Positions 55,738 to 64,000 of a stretch of 64,000 nucleotides of DNA are shown here, in pieces. Under the pieces are notes generated by a model. It was not told where the DNA came from. It worked only from the letters and a program-made list of their open reading frames with translations, and searched no databases. Source of the DNA: Pseudomonas botevensis (GTDB lineage: Bacteria; Pseudomonadota; Gammaproteobacteria; Pseudomonadales; Pseudomonadaceae); contig NZ_JAHTKI010000009.1 of assembly GCF_019145475.1 (NCBI RefSeq), forward strand, positions 186,001 to 250,000. The letters are read 5' to 3'. Position 1 is the stretch's first letter. Every line of letters starts with the position of its first letter. Made by a program: the position numbers and the translations under genes.

Positions 55738-55893
55738 ATGGCTGAGGGTTTTTGGGGTTGCACGCAGGTCATGTCTCGCGCTGACCGTGGCGTTCCATCG
55801 ATCATCGCCACACACATGAATTTAGCTGAAGGGCATACGCGGGGCCGCGAACCAGAGCGTTCGGGCCGCCGGTACTGGAGAAAGAAAGCATGA
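55738..55893 (+). CDS. Possible 51-residue leader ORF coupled to accD
   Basis: An open frame from the ATG at 55738 runs 51 codons and stops with TGA overlapping the accD ATG by four bases (ATGA). AGCAGG stands only one base before its ATG, which is a poor ribosome-binding site, and no homologue is recognised. The trailing residues (RRYWRKK) are basic. The overlap is the main evidence; accD could be translationally coupled to it. It may equally be a chance frame in the 5' leader. Confidence 0.25.
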   Translation: MAEGFWGCTQVMSRADRGVPSIIATHMNLAEGHTRGREPERSGRRYWRKKA

Positions 55894-56810
55894 GCAACTG
55901 GTTGGTAGACAAACTGATCCCTTCGATCATGCGTTCGGAGGTCAAGAAGAGCTCGGTGCCTGAAGGTCTGTGGCACAAATGCCCGTCCTGCGAGGCTGTG
56001 CTGTATCGTCCGGAGCTGGAAAAGACCCTGGACGTTTGCCCCAAGTGCAGCCACCACATGCGCATCGGCGCACGTGCGCGGATTGACATTTTCCTTGATG
56101 CCGAAGGTCGCGCCGAGCTGGGTGCCGATCTGGAGCCGGTTGACCGTCTGAAATTCCGCGACGGCAAGAAGTACAAGGATCGCCTGACCGCTGCACAGAA
56201 GCAGACCGGCGAAAAAGACGCGCTGATCTCCATGAGCGGCACCCTGCTGGGCATGCCGGTGGTGGTTTCGGCGTTCGAGTTCAGCTTCATGGGCGGTTCC
56301 ATGGGCGCCATCGTCGGTGAGCGCTTCGTGCGCGCCGCCAACTACGCGCTGGAAAAACGCTGCCCGATGATCTGCTTCGCTGCCTCCGGTGGTGCGCGCA
56401 TGCAGGAAGCGCTGATCTCGCTGATGCAGATGGCCAAGACCTCGGCGGTGCTGGCGCGTCTGCGCGAAGAAGGCATTCCGTTCATTTCGGTACTGACCGA
56501 CCCGGTCTACGGTGGCGTTTCCGCCAGTCTGGCGATGCTCGGCGACGTGATCGTCGGCGAGCCGAAAGCCCTGATCGGTTTCGCCGGTCCGCGCGTGATC
56601 GAGCAGACCGTGCGTGAAAAACTGCCGGAAGGCTTCCAGCGCAGCGAGTTCCTGCTGGAGCACGGTGCAATCGACCTGATCATCGACCGTCGCGAACTGC
56701 GTCCGCGCCTGGGCAACCTGCTGGCACAAATGACCGGTCAGCCGACACCGAAGTTCGTTGCCGCTCCGGTTGAGCCGATTGTCGTTCCGCCGGTGCCTGC
56801 CAACGTATGA
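55890..56810 (+). CDS. accD: Acetyl-CoA carboxylase carboxyltransferase subunit beta
   Basis: A 306-residue subunit that, with AccA, transfers carboxyl groups from carboxybiotin to acetyl-CoA. The N-terminal zinc ribbon has C31, C34, C50 and C53 ([23 protein letters not shown]). The carboxyltransferase body includes [15 protein letters not shown] and [26 protein letters not shown]. The ATG follows GGAGAAAGAAAGC. It overlaps folC by four bases (ATGA). A 200-bp gap precedes it and holds a possible short leader ORF. Confidence 0.96.
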   Translation: MSNWLVDKLIPSIMRSEVKKSSVPEGLWHKCPSCEAVLYRPELEKTLDVCPKCSHHMRIGARARIDIFLDAEGRAELGADLEPVDRLKFRDGKKYKDRLTAAQKQTGEKDALISMSGTLLGMPVVVSAFEFSFMGGSMGAIVGERFVRAANYALEKRCPMICFAASGGARMQEALISLMQMAKTSAVLARLREEGIPFISVLTDPVYGGVSASLAMLGDVIVGEPKALIGFAGPRVIEQTVREKLPEGFQRSEFLLEHGAIDLIIDRRELRPRLGNLLAQMTGQPTPKFVAAPVEPIVVPPVPANV

Positions 56811-58114
56811 CCGAGCGCACCCTTGGCGAGTGGCTCGCCTACCTTGAGCAGTTGCATCCCTCGGCCATCGACATGGGGCTGGAGCGTTCGCAACAGGTAG
56901 CGTCCCGCATGGGGCTGGGCCAGCCGGCGCCAAGGGTGATTACGGTCACCGGCACCAACGGCAAGGGTTCGACCTGCGCTTTCGTGGCTTCGTTGCTGCG
57001 GGCGCAGGGCCTGAGCGTTGGTGTCTACAATTCTCCGCATCTGCTGCGTTACAACGAGCGGGTGCAGCTCAATGGCGTCGAAGCGACCGATGCCCAGCTG
57101 TGTGAAGCCTTCGCAGCGGTCGAGGCCGGGCGCGGCGACACCTCCCTGACTTACTTCGAAATGGGCACCCTGGCGGCGTTCTGGCTGTTTCAACAGTCCG
57201 CGCTCGATGCCGTGGTGCTGGAAGTCGGCCTGGGCGGGCGTCTGGATACGGTCAACGTGGTTGACGCCGATATCGCATTGGTCACCAGCATTGGCGTCGA
57301 TCATGCCGATTACCTGGGCGATACCCGTGAGTCCGTGGCGTTCGAGAAAGCCGGGATTTTCCGCCAGGGCAAGCCTGCGCTGTGCGGCGATCTGAATCCT
57401 CCGCAACCGTTGCTCGACAAGGCGCGCGAACTCGCCTGCCCGTTCTTCCTGCGTGGACGTGATTTCGACCTGGGGATTACCGACCAGCATTGGCAATGGC
57501 GTGGTACGGATGCTGACGGCCACGTAGTCGAATTGCGCGATTTGCCGCTGCTCGACCTGCCAATGGAAAACGCCGCACTGGCGTTGCAGGCTTATCTGCT
57601 GCTCGGGTTGCCTTGGGAGGCGGGGCAGATTGCTGCGGCTCTGCAAGCCACTCGCGTGGTCGGTCGCCTCGATCGGCGTTCGTTCGAGTGGAACGGCAAG
57701 CGCCTGAGCCTGCTGCTCGATGTCGGTCATAACCCCCATGCGGCGGAGTATCTGGCCCGGCGTCTGGCGGCCAGACCTCCGGTCGGCAAGCGTCTGGCGG
57801 TATTCGGCCTGCTGGCGGACAAGGATCTGCCAGGCGTCGTTGGCGAACTGAATGCCAGCGTCCAGCACTGGGCCGTGGCGCCGCTGGATTCGCCGCGCGC
57901 TCGTCCGGTGGCCGAATTGCATGAAGCATTGCAGAACCTTGGGGCTTCGGTGACGTCTTACGACAGCGTCGCGGCCGCCCTGGAAGGGCAGTGCGCGGTG
58001 GCGACCAGTGACGACGAGATTCTGTTGTTCGGATCATTTTATTGTGTCGCCGAGGCCCTCGAATGGCTGGCCCGGCACTCCACGGAGGAAGCGGCAAATG
58101 GCTTTGCTGGATAA
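56807..58114 (+). CDS. folC: Bifunctional dihydrofolate/folylpolyglutamate synthase
   Basis: A 435-residue Mur-ligase-family enzyme that adds glutamate to dihydropteroate and folates. The P-loop is [18 protein letters not shown] (residues 48-56 core); [19 protein letters not shown] and [21 protein letters not shown] follow. The start overlaps the accD stop by four bases, so it is translationally coupled. Its last 17 bases overlap the dedD gene, giving the accD-folC-dedD operon seen in many gamma-proteobacteria. Confidence 0.96.
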   Translation: MTERTLGEWLAYLEQLHPSAIDMGLERSQQVASRMGLGQPAPRVITVTGTNGKGSTCAFVASLLRAQGLSVGVYNSPHLLRYNERVQLNGVEATDAQLCEAFAAVEAGRGDTSLTYFEMGTLAAFWLFQQSALDAVVLEVGLGGRLDTVNVVDADIALVTSIGVDHADYLGDTRESVAFEKAGIFRQGKPALCGDLNPPQPLLDKARELACPFFLRGRDFDLGITDQHWQWRGTDADGHVVELRDLPLLDLPMENAALALQAYLLLGLPWEAGQIAAALQATRVVGRLDRRSFEWNGKRLSLLLDVGHNPHAAEYLARRLAARPPVGKRLAVFGLLADKDLPGVVGELNASVQHWAVAPLDSPRARPVAELHEALQNLGASVTSYDSVAAALEGQCAVATSDDEILLFGSFYCVAEALEWLARHSTEEAANGFAG

Positions 58115-58772
58115 AGCGTACAAGCAGCGCATGGTCGGTGCCCTGGTGCTGGTGGCGCTGGCGGTGATTTTTCTGCCGATGCTGTTTACCCGTGAAGACG
58201 AACAGCGTCAGGTGACGGTCGAAGCGCCGGCAGCTCCGCAGGCGCCGGCTGTTGCGCAGATCCAGATGGAAACGGTGGCTGTGCCGGAACCGCAAGTGTT
58301 GCCGCAAGAGCCTATGCCGACTGATGACGAGGTTGCGGAGCAGGTTGCGCCGTCCAAGCCGATTGCCGCTGCGCCGGCTCCGGCACCTGCGGCGCCTGTT
58401 GCGGCCGCAAAACCGGTGGCTCCGGCACCGGCGCCCGCCGCCAAACCTGCGCCGATCCCGGCGCCGGCTCAGCCGATTGCTGCGGCTCCCGCCAAGCCTG
58501 ATACCACCCAGAGTCGGGTTGACGCCAATGGCCTGTCGGTGAGCTGGTCGGTGCAGCTTGCCAGTCTGTCGAGTCGCGCCAGCGCCGAGAGTCTGCAAAA
58601 AAGCCTGCGCAGCCAGGGCTACAACGCCTATATCCGTTCCGCCGAGGGCAAGAATCGGGTGTTTGTCGGGCCGCTGATCGAGCGCGCCGAAGCCGATCGT
58701 CTGCGCGATCTTTTGAGCCGTCAGCAGAATCTCAAGGGTTTTGTCGTGCGCTTCCAGCCTGAGCGCGGCTAA
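58098..58772 (+). CDS. dedD: SPOR-domain cell-division protein
   Basis: A 224-residue inner-membrane protein: a short cytoplasmic start ([11 protein letters not shown]), one transmembrane helix (about residues 13-30, GALVLVALAVIFLPMLF), a long Ala/Pro-rich linker, and a C-terminal SPOR domain (about 150-224, VSWSVQLASLSSRASAESLQKSL). SPOR domains bind septal peptidoglycan lacking stem peptides. The position between folC and cvpA matches E. coli dedD. The ATG at 58098 lies within folC and is preceded by GGAGGAAGCGG; the frame is open to 58008, but only this start gives the membrane anchor. Confidence 0.92.
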   Translation: MALLDKAYKQRMVGALVLVALAVIFLPMLFTREDEQRQVTVEAPAAPQAPAVAQIQMETVAVPEPQVLPQEPMPTDDEVAEQVAPSKPIAAAPAPAPAAPVAAAKPVAPAPAPAAKPAPIPAPAQPIAAAPAKPDTTQSRVDANGLSVSWSVQLASLSSRASAESLQKSLRSQGYNAYIRSAEGKNRVFVGPLIERAEADRLRDLLSRQQNLKGFVVRFQPERG

Positions 58773-58834
58773 AAACTATCGCCCGGATTGAAATGCACTG
58801 ACAATCGCAGCTTACCGACGGCCCTGCGCTCTGC

Positions 58835-58840
58835 TAAAAT
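58835..58840 (+). promoter_or_regulatory. Candidate -10 element for cvpA-purF
   Basis: TAAAAT lies 30 bp before cvpA; a weak TTACCG -35 is 17 bp further upstream. Placement fits a promoter for the cvpA-purF unit, but the match is moderate. Confidence 0.35.
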
Positions 58841-58870
58841 GCGCCGCCTTATCCGTCTGTAGGCTGCACT

Positions 58871-59431
58871 GTGCCATTTACCTGGGTTGACTGGGCGATC
58901 GTTGCAATCGTCGCCATCTCCGCTTTGATCAGTTTGAGCCGCGGCTTCGTCAAAGAAGCGTTATCGCTGGTGACCTGGATCATCGCAGGAGCGGTTGCCT
59001 GGATGTTTGGTGGCTCACTGTCCGAGTACCTCGCCGGATACATCGAAACGCCATCGGCTCGCGTGATCGCGGGCTGTGCCATCATGTTTGTCGCCACACT
59101 GATCGTGGGCGCAATGATCAATTATCTTATCGGCGAACTGGTTCGCGTCACCGGATTATCCGGCACCGACCGGTTCCTGGGCATGGCCTTCGGCGCTGCG
59201 CGTGGCGTGTTGCTGGTGGTCGTGGCAGTCGGGCTGTTGAGCCTGGGGCCGGTACAGCAGGACGGGTGGTGGAAAGAATCCCAGCTCGTGCCAAAGTTTC
59301 TATTGGTCGCAGACTGGTCCAAAAACCTGATACTGGGTTGGAGCAGTCAGTGGCTTGCCAGCGGAATCAGCGTACCCGCTGATATTCCGTTCAAGGAGCA
59401 ACTCTTGCCGTCGGCCAAAACGCCTCAGTGA
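58871..59431 (+). CDS. cvpA: CvpA family membrane protein
   Basis: A 186-residue membrane protein of the CvpA family, required for colicin V production in E. coli and often linked to purF. Four hydrophobic segments are seen: WAIVAIVAISALISL, SLVTWIIAGAVAWMFGG, VIAGCAIMFVATLIVGAMINYLIGEL and GVLLVVVAVGLLSLG. SRGFVKEALSLVTWI is the conserved first-loop motif. purF starts 42 bp later on the same strand. Confidence 0.94.
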   Translation: MPFTWVDWAIVAIVAISALISLSRGFVKEALSLVTWIIAGAVAWMFGGSLSEYLAGYIETPSARVIAGCAIMFVATLIVGAMINYLIGELVRVTGLSGTDRFLGMAFGAARGVLLVVVAVGLLSLGPVQQDGWWKESQLVPKFLLVADWSKNLILGWSSQWLASGISVPADIPFKEQLLPSAKTPQ

Positions 59432-59472
59432 GTGTTGTTCAGTTCAGATCCATTAAGTAGGGGTTGCGTCGC

Positions 59473-60978
59473 ATGTGTGGCATCGTCGGTATCGTCGGTA
59501 AGTCGAACGTCAATCAGGCGCTGTATGACGCGCTAACCGTGCTCCAGCACCGCGGCCAGGACGCTGCCGGTATCGTGACCAGCCATGATGGCCGGTTGTT
59601 CCTGCGCAAGGACAATGGCCTGGTGCGTGACGTGTTTCAACAACGTCACATGCAGCGCCTGGTCGGCCACATGGGTATCGGCCACGTCCGTTACCCGACT
59701 GCCGGCAGCTCGACTTCGGCCGAGGCCCAGCCGTTCTACGTCAACTCGCCGTACGGCATCACCCTGGCGCACAACGGCAACCTGACCAACGTCGAGCAGT
59801 TGGCCAAAGAGATCTACGAATCCGATCTGCGTCACGTCAACACCAGTTCCGATTCGGAAGTGCTGCTCAACGTGTTCGCTCACGAGCTGGCCCAGCGCGG
59901 CAAGCTGCAGCCGACCGAAGAAGACGTGTTCGCTGCCGTGACCGACGTACACAACCGTTGCGTTGGCGGTTATGCGGTGGTGGCGATGGTGACCGGTTAC
60001 GGCATCGTCGGTTTCCGTGACCCGCACGGCATCCGTCCGATCGTGTTCGGCCAGCGTCACACCGACGAAGGCGTCGAGTACATGATCGCTTCCGAAAGCG
60101 TCTCCCTGGACGTACTCGGCTTCACCCTGATCCGCGACCTGGCACCGGGCGAAGCGGTCTACATCACCGAAGACGGCAAGCTGCACACCCGTCAGTGCGC
60201 GACCAACCCGTCCCTGACCCCATGCATCTTCGAACACGTCTATCTGGCGCGTCCGGACTCGATCATCGATGGCGTGTCGGTCTACAAGGCCCGTCTGCGC
60301 ATGGGTGAGAAACTGGCCGAGAAGATCCTGCGCGAGCGTCCAGAGCACGATATCGACGTGGTCATCCCGATCCCGGACACCAGCCGCACCGCCGCGCTGG
60401 AGCTGGCTAACCACCTCGGTGTGAAATTCCGCGAAGGTTTCGTCAAGAATCGTTACATCGGTCGTACCTTCATCATGCCGGGCCAGGCCGCGCGCAAGAA
60501 ATCGGTACGCCAGAAGCTCAACGCCATCGAGCTGGAGTTCCGTGGCAAGAACGTGATGCTGGTGGACGACTCCATCGTGCGTGGCACCACGTGCAAGCAG
60601 ATCATCCAGATGGCCCGCGAAGCCGGCGCGAAAAACGTCTACTTCTGCTCCGCAGCCCCGGCTGTGCGCTTCCCGAACGTGTACGGCATCGACATGCCGA
60701 GCGCCCACGAGCTGATCGCGCACAACCGTTCGACCCAGGACGTGGCTGATCTGATCGGCGCGGACTGGCTGATCTATCAGGATCTGCCTGACTTGATCGA
60801 AGCGGTCGGCGGCGGCAAGATCAAGATCGAGCAGTTCGATTGCGCGGTGTTTGACGGCAAGTACGTCACCGGTGATGTCGACGAGGCCTACCTGAACAAG
60901 ATCGAGCAGGCGCGTAACGATGCCTCCAAGGTCAAGACGCAGGCGGTCAGCGCGATCATCGACCTGTACAACAACTGA
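59473..60978 (+). CDS. purF: Amidophosphoribosyltransferase
   Basis: A 501-residue enzyme that makes phosphoribosylamine from PRPP and glutamine, the first committed step of purine synthesis. The N-terminal glutaminase has the catalytic cysteine directly after the initiator Met (MCGIVGIVG); RHRGQDAAG and [11 protein letters not shown] are further Ntn-hydrolase blocks. The PRPP-binding loop is [13 protein letters not shown] (about residue 360). The ATG at 59473 must be the start because Cys2 has to become N-terminal; a TTG nine bases upstream is excluded. A stem-loop terminator follows. Confidence 0.97.
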   Translation: MCGIVGIVGKSNVNQALYDALTVLQHRGQDAAGIVTSHDGRLFLRKDNGLVRDVFQQRHMQRLVGHMGIGHVRYPTAGSSTSAEAQPFYVNSPYGITLAHNGNLTNVEQLAKEIYESDLRHVNTSSDSEVLLNVFAHELAQRGKLQPTEEDVFAAVTDVHNRCVGGYAVVAMVTGYGIVGFRDPHGIRPIVFGQRHTDEGVEYMIASESVSLDVLGFTLIRDLAPGEAVYITEDGKLHTRQCATNPSLTPCIFEHVYLARPDSIIDGVSVYKARLRMGEKLAEKILRERPEHDIDVVIPIPDTSRTAALELANHLGVKFREGFVKNRYIGRTFIMPGQAARKKSVRQKLNAIELEFRGKNVMLVDDSIVRGTTCKQIIQMAREAGAKNVYFCSAAPAVRFPNVYGIDMPSAHELIAHNRSTQDVADLIGADWLIYQDLPDLIEAVGGGKIKIEQFDCAVFDGKYVTGDVDEAYLNKIEQARNDASKVKTQAVSAIIDLYNN

Positions 60979-60984
60979 GTGACT

Positions 60985-61007
60985 ACCGGCCCTGAGGGGC
61001 CGGTTTT
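60985..61007 (+). terminator. Intrinsic terminator of purF
   Basis: ACCGGCCC pairs with GGGCCGGT around TGAG and is followed by TTTT. The T-run is short, so some readthrough into metZ is possible. Confidence 0.7.
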
Positions 61008-61059
61008 GTATCTGGCAAAAAGACTTTCAATTTTCGAGAACAGGGCAAGGAGTGACAGC

Positions 61060-62271
61060 ATGAGTCAGGAATGGGATGCCGGTCGGCTGGACAGCGACCT
61101 CGAAGGCGTAGCGTTCGATACCCTGGCCGTACGTGCCGGTCAGCACCGTACGCCGGAAGGCGAGCACGGTGATCCGATGTTTTTCACTTCCAGCTACGTG
61201 TTCCGTACCGCCGCCGACGCTGCCGCGCGGTTTGCCGGTGAAGTGCCGGGCAACGTCTATTCGCGTTACACCAACCCGACCGTGCGTGCATTCGAAGAAC
61301 GCATCGCCGCGCTGGAAAGCGCTGAACAAGCTGTCGCCACCGCGACTGGCATGGCCGCGATCATGGCGGTGGTGATGAGCCTGTGCAGCGCCGGCGATCA
61401 TGTGCTGGTGTCGCGCAGCGTATTCGGCTCGACCATCAGTCTGTTCGAGAAGTACTTCAAGCGTTTCGGCGTGGAAGTCGACTACGTGCCGCTGGCGGAC
61501 CTGTCGGCCTGGGATGTGGCGATCAAGTCCAATACCAAACTGCTTTTCGTCGAGTCGCCATCCAATCCGCTGGCCGAGCTGGTGGACATCACCGCACTGG
61601 CGGAAATCGCTCACGGCAAAGGCGCGATGCTGGTGGTCGACAACTGCTTCTGCACCCCGGCGTTGCAGCAACCGCTGAAACTCGGCGCGGACATCGTTGT
61701 GCATTCGGCGACCAAGTTCATCGACGGCCAGGGCCGTTGCATGGGTGGTGTGGTTGCCGGTCGCAGCGAGCAGATGAAAGAAGTCGTCGGCTTCCTGCGT
61801 ACCGCCGGGCCGACTTTGAGCCCGTTCAATGCCTGGATTTTCCTCAAAGGCCTGGAAACCCTGAACCTGCGGATGAAGGCGCACTGTGCCAACGCCCAGC
61901 AACTGGCCGAATGGCTGGAGCAGCAGGACGGCATCGAGAAGGTGCATTACGCGGGTCTCAAGAGCCATCCGCAGCACGAACTGGCCCAGCGCCAGCAGAA
62001 GGGCTTCGGCGCCGTGGTGAGTTTCGAAGTCAAGGGCGGCAAAGAGGGCGCCTGGCGCTTTATCGATGCGACCCGACTGATTTCGATCACCGCCAACCTC
62101 GGTGACAGCAAAACCACCATCACGCACCCGAGCACCACCTCCCACGGTCGCCTGGCGCCGCAGGAGCGGGAAGCGGCGGGTATCCGTGACAGCCTGATCC
62201 GCATTGCGGTCGGTCTGGAAGACGTGGCAGACCTGCAAGCGGACCTGTCGCGCGGTCTGGCGGCGTTGTGA
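61060..62271 (+). CDS. metZ: O-succinylhomoserine sulfhydrylase
   Basis: A 403-residue PLP enzyme that makes homocysteine directly from O-succinylhomoserine and sulfide, the Pseudomonas methionine route. The PLP lysine is K219 in [33 protein letters not shown] and [20 protein letters not shown] are further Cys/Met-metabolism family blocks. AAGGAG lies before the ATG at 61060; the frame is open from the purF stop onwards but homology starts here. The stop overlaps the SDR gene by four bases (GTGA). Confidence 0.95.
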   Translation: MSQEWDAGRLDSDLEGVAFDTLAVRAGQHRTPEGEHGDPMFFTSSYVFRTAADAAARFAGEVPGNVYSRYTNPTVRAFEERIAALESAEQAVATATGMAAIMAVVMSLCSAGDHVLVSRSVFGSTISLFEKYFKRFGVEVDYVPLADLSAWDVAIKSNTKLLFVESPSNPLAELVDITALAEIAHGKGAMLVVDNCFCTPALQQPLKLGADIVVHSATKFIDGQGRCMGGVVAGRSEQMKEVVGFLRTAGPTLSPFNAWIFLKGLETLNLRMKAHCANAQQLAEWLEQQDGIEKVHYAGLKSHPQHELAQRQQKGFGAVVSFEVKGGKEGAWRFIDATRLISITANLGDSKTTITHPSTTSHGRLAPQEREAAGIRDSLIRIAVGLEDVADLQADLSRGLAAL

Positions 62272-63044
62272 TCGAGTTGTCTTCTCCCAATGCGAGCACC
62301 CATGGCCGCGTTGCGCTGGTCACGGGGGCCGCTCGCGGTATCGGTCTGGGGATCGCAGCCTGGCTGATCAGTGAAGGCTGGCAGGTGGTGCTGAGTGACC
62401 TGGATCGTGCGCGTGGCTCGAAAGTGGCGAAGCTACTGGGCGAAAACGCCTGGTTTGTCGCGATGGACGTGGCTGACGAGAATCAGGTGAAAGTGGGCGT
62501 GGCCGAAGTGCTGGGGCAGTTTGGTCGTCTGGATGCCTTGGTGTGCAACGCGGCGGTGGCCGATCCGCACAACATCACGCTGGAGAGCCTTGATCTGGCT
62601 TACTGGAATCGAGTGCTGGCGGTGAATCTCACCGGGCCGATGCTGTTGGCCAAGCATTGTGCGCCTTATCTGCGGGCGCACAGCGGGGCGATCGTCAATC
62701 TGGCGTCGACCCGCGCGGCGCAGTCTGAACCCGATACCGAGGCTTATGCGGCGAGCAAGGGTGGCCTGTTGGCGCTGACCCATGCATTGGCGATCAGCCT
62801 GGGGCCGGAGATTCGCGTCAATGCCGTCAGTCCGGGCTGGATCGATGCGCGGGATCCTTCGGCGCGTCGCGCTGAACCGCTGACCGAGATCGATCATGCC
62901 CAGCATCCCGCGGGCAGGGTAGGGACGGTCGAAGATGTGGCGGCGATGGTCGCCTGGTTGCTGTCGAAGAATGCCGGTTTCGTCACGGGCCAGGAGTTCG
63001 TGGTGGACGGCGGCATGACCAAGAAGATGATTTACAGCGAGTAG
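62268..63044 (+). CDS. Short-chain dehydrogenase/reductase
   Basis: A 258-residue classical SDR. The cofactor motif TGAARGIG is at residues 19-26, the NAG-type [12 protein letters not shown] at about 90, the active-site serine in IVNLASTRA, and Y160-x3-K164 in [18 protein letters not shown] segment [11 protein letters not shown] and [13 protein letters not shown] follow. It starts with GTG overlapping the metZ stop by four bases, so it is co-translated with metZ. The substrate is unknown; the coupling with a methionine gene is conserved in pseudomonads as far as I recall. Confidence 0.9.
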   Translation: MIELSSPNASTHGRVALVTGAARGIGLGIAAWLISEGWQVVLSDLDRARGSKVAKLLGENAWFVAMDVADENQVKVGVAEVLGQFGRLDALVCNAAVADPHNITLESLDLAYWNRVLAVNLTGPMLLAKHCAPYLRAHSGAIVNLASTRAAQSEPDTEAYAASKGGLLALTHALAISLGPEIRVNAVSPGWIDARDPSARRAEPLTEIDHAQHPAGRVGTVEDVAAMVAWLLSKNAGFVTGQEFVVDGGMTKKMIYSE

Positions 63045-63085
63045 ATCGCGCTTTAACCCGGGCGTCGGTGGCGGATGTGCCGATG

Positions 63086-63155
63086 TCTTCGCGAGCAGGC
63101 CCGCTCCCGTATTTGGAATGCATTCCTCTTGCGGGAGCGGGCCTGCCCGCGAAAG
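63086..63155. repeat. REP doublet with a GGAATGCATTCC palindrome at its centre
   Basis: GCGAGCAGGCCCGCTCCCG (left) and CGGGAGCGGGCCTGCCCGC (right) are near-complementary and flank a central GGAATGCATTCC. The cores are GCAGGCC variants of the REP seen elsewhere. It lies between the SDR gene and the tRNA cluster. Confidence 0.85.
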
Positions 63156-63245
63156 TGGTCTGGTTGCGCAGGGGAGGGCGGTTGGCGCTGATTCCCGGCG
63201 CAGCGACATGATTTTGTCTTTTTCAGAAAAACTTCAATCCTGCTA

Positions 63246-63274
63246 TTGACTTAGGTTCGCTACCTGCGTAAATT
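63246..63274 (+). promoter_or_regulatory. Promoter of the tRNA cluster
   Basis: TTGACT (63246-63251) and TAAATT (63269-63274) are 17 bp apart, with a GC-rich discriminator (TCGCGGCC) after the -10, a pattern typical of stringently controlled stable RNA promoters. The tRNA-Val 5' end is 23 bp downstream. Confidence 0.8.
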
Positions 63275-63296
63275 TCGCGGCCTCGGAGATGCAAAC

Positions 63297-63372
63297 GGGT
63301 GATTAGCTCAGCTGGGAGAGCGTCTGCCTTACAAGCAGAATGTCGGCGGTTCGATCCCGTCATCACCCACCA
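63297..63372 (+). tRNA. tRNA-Val (anticodon TAC)
   Basis: A 76-base cloverleaf: acceptor GGGTGAT pairs with ATCACCC, the anticodon stem TCTGC/GCAGA encloses loop CTTACAA (anticodon TAC at 63330-63332, reads GUA and relatives), and the T-arm has GGTTCGATCCC. The CCA end is encoded. Confidence 0.96.
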
Positions 63373-63426
63373 CTCCCGAGAGTCTTGCGAAAGCAAGATG
63401 GAAGGCTGAAATGCCTCCACCGACGC

Positions 63427-63503
63427 GCAGCGGTAGTTCAGTCGGTTAGAATACCGGCCTGTCACGCCGGGGGTCGCGGGTTCGAGTCCCGTCCGCTGCG
63501 CCA
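63427..63503 (+). tRNA. tRNA-Asp (anticodon GTC), first copy
   Basis: A 77-base cloverleaf: acceptor GCAGCGG pairs with CCGCTGC, discriminator G, encoded CCA. Anticodon GTC at 63461-63463, T-loop GGTTCGAGTCC. It is identical to the second copy at 63597-63673. Confidence 0.97.
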
Positions 63504-63596
63504 TATTTTACGAGTCAGGCGATGTCTGGTTCGCGATTGCAAAGCACCGAAGCTTTCAATCAAACGAGTTACTTGAGCGCAAGCTCAAAGCGATAC

Positions 63597-63673
63597 GCAG
63601 CGGTAGTTCAGTCGGTTAGAATACCGGCCTGTCACGCCGGGGGTCGCGGGTTCGAGTCCCGTCCGCTGCGCCA
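63597..63673 (+). tRNA. tRNA-Asp (anticodon GTC), second copy
   Basis: Exact 77-base repeat of the first tRNA-Asp, 93 bp downstream, with anticodon GTC at 63631-63633 and encoded CCA. The spacer between copies is not repeated. Confidence 0.97.
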
Positions 63674-63747
63674 TATCTGCTTCGAGGACCACTGAACGCC
63701 TTGAAGCGCCGAAACCAGCAGCTGGCTGATTCGGATCGATAGCAAAG

Positions 63748-63774
63748 ACCCTGGTCGAAAGACCGGGGTTTTTT
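63748..63774 (+). terminator. Intrinsic terminator of the tRNA cluster
   Basis: ACCCTGGTC pairs with GACCGGGGT (one G-T wobble) around GAAA, followed by TTTTTT. It lies 75 bp after the last tRNA. Confidence 0.88.
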
Positions 63775-64000
63775 GTGTCTGAAATTTGACCTTTCCTCCT
63801 TTGCCCCCTCCCAAGCTCCGGCTCCCTCATCAGCACAAATCCCACAGTATTTTTTTGATTCTTTAGTCAGATTTTTGTTTCCAGTTGTTTTCCGCAGGCG
63901 CAGAAACCTATAAAGTTAACCTTTCGGTCAGCTTTGCACTGTCATCACAGCCCTTTGTTTCGCCAGAAAGGGCTTCTGCAAGACTCGAGATTCCCAGTAC
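63775..64000. other. Non-coding right edge
   Basis: 226 bp with no supported gene. It holds an AT-rich promoter-like stretch (63846-63885) and a perfect hairpin AGCCCTTT/AAAGGGCT (63949-63956 with 63967-63974). This is probably the promoter and leader of a gene beyond the window. Confidence 0.5.

Overview
This window looks like ordinary chromosome from a fluorescent Pseudomonas (P. fluorescens group). The support is high GC with strong G/C in third codon positions, the conserved order leuC-leuD-methyltransferase-leuB-asd-usg-fimV-truA-trpF-accD-folC-dedD-cvpA-purF-metZ, many short REP palindromes of the GTGGGAGCGGGC type, an ampC/ampR pair and a glucarate locus. I saw no prophage, insertion sequence, plasmid or CRISPR array. 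Species assignment is inference.

Left part (1-13.8 kb): the tail of an AraC regulator, a tiny XapX membrane protein, a quinone-oxidoreductase-like enzyme, a Tsx-type nucleoside porin read leftward, then a 3,507-residue autotransporter adhesin whose passenger is built from about 24 beta-strand repeats (many at exactly 258 bp) and three copies of a second, larger module.

14-26 kb: selD and mnmH (selenophosphate and 2-selenouridine tRNA), a secreted histidine-phosphatase-fold protein, two glutathione S-transferases, a zinc-type (cysteine triad) HemB, a flavin monooxygenase, a TonB-dependent siderophore receptor with a candidate Fur box, a DUF1615 lipoprotein, a secreted protein made of ten 13-residue repeats, and a CBS-domain protein.

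26-44 kb: polB (DNA polymerase II) with a convergent, overlapping DUF1810 gene; an aldo/keto reductase whose ribosome-binding site can pair perfectly with an upstream sequence; periplasmic galM; an unknown lipoprotein; a TauE permease; a DUF4174 protein; ampC/ampR; gudD-gudP and a FadR-type regulator sharing candidate operator sequences; a five-PAS GGDEF-EAL protein; and a LysR regulator divergent from leuC.

44-64 kb: leucine, aspartate-family, tryptophan, fatty-acid, folate, purine and methionine biosynthesis genes, with usg (an Asd paralogue lacking the catalytic cysteine) and fimV embedded, then an SDR enzyme and a tRNA-Val, tRNA-Asp, tRNA-Asp cluster with a strong promoter and terminator.

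The best candidates for something new are regulatory: the RBS-sequestering leader of the aldo/keto reductase gene (30142-30217), the LacI-type palindromes before tsx and galM, the paired half-sites in the glucarate locus, and a possible leader ORF coupled to accD. The tandem-repeat peptide and the giant autotransporter are the most unusual proteins.
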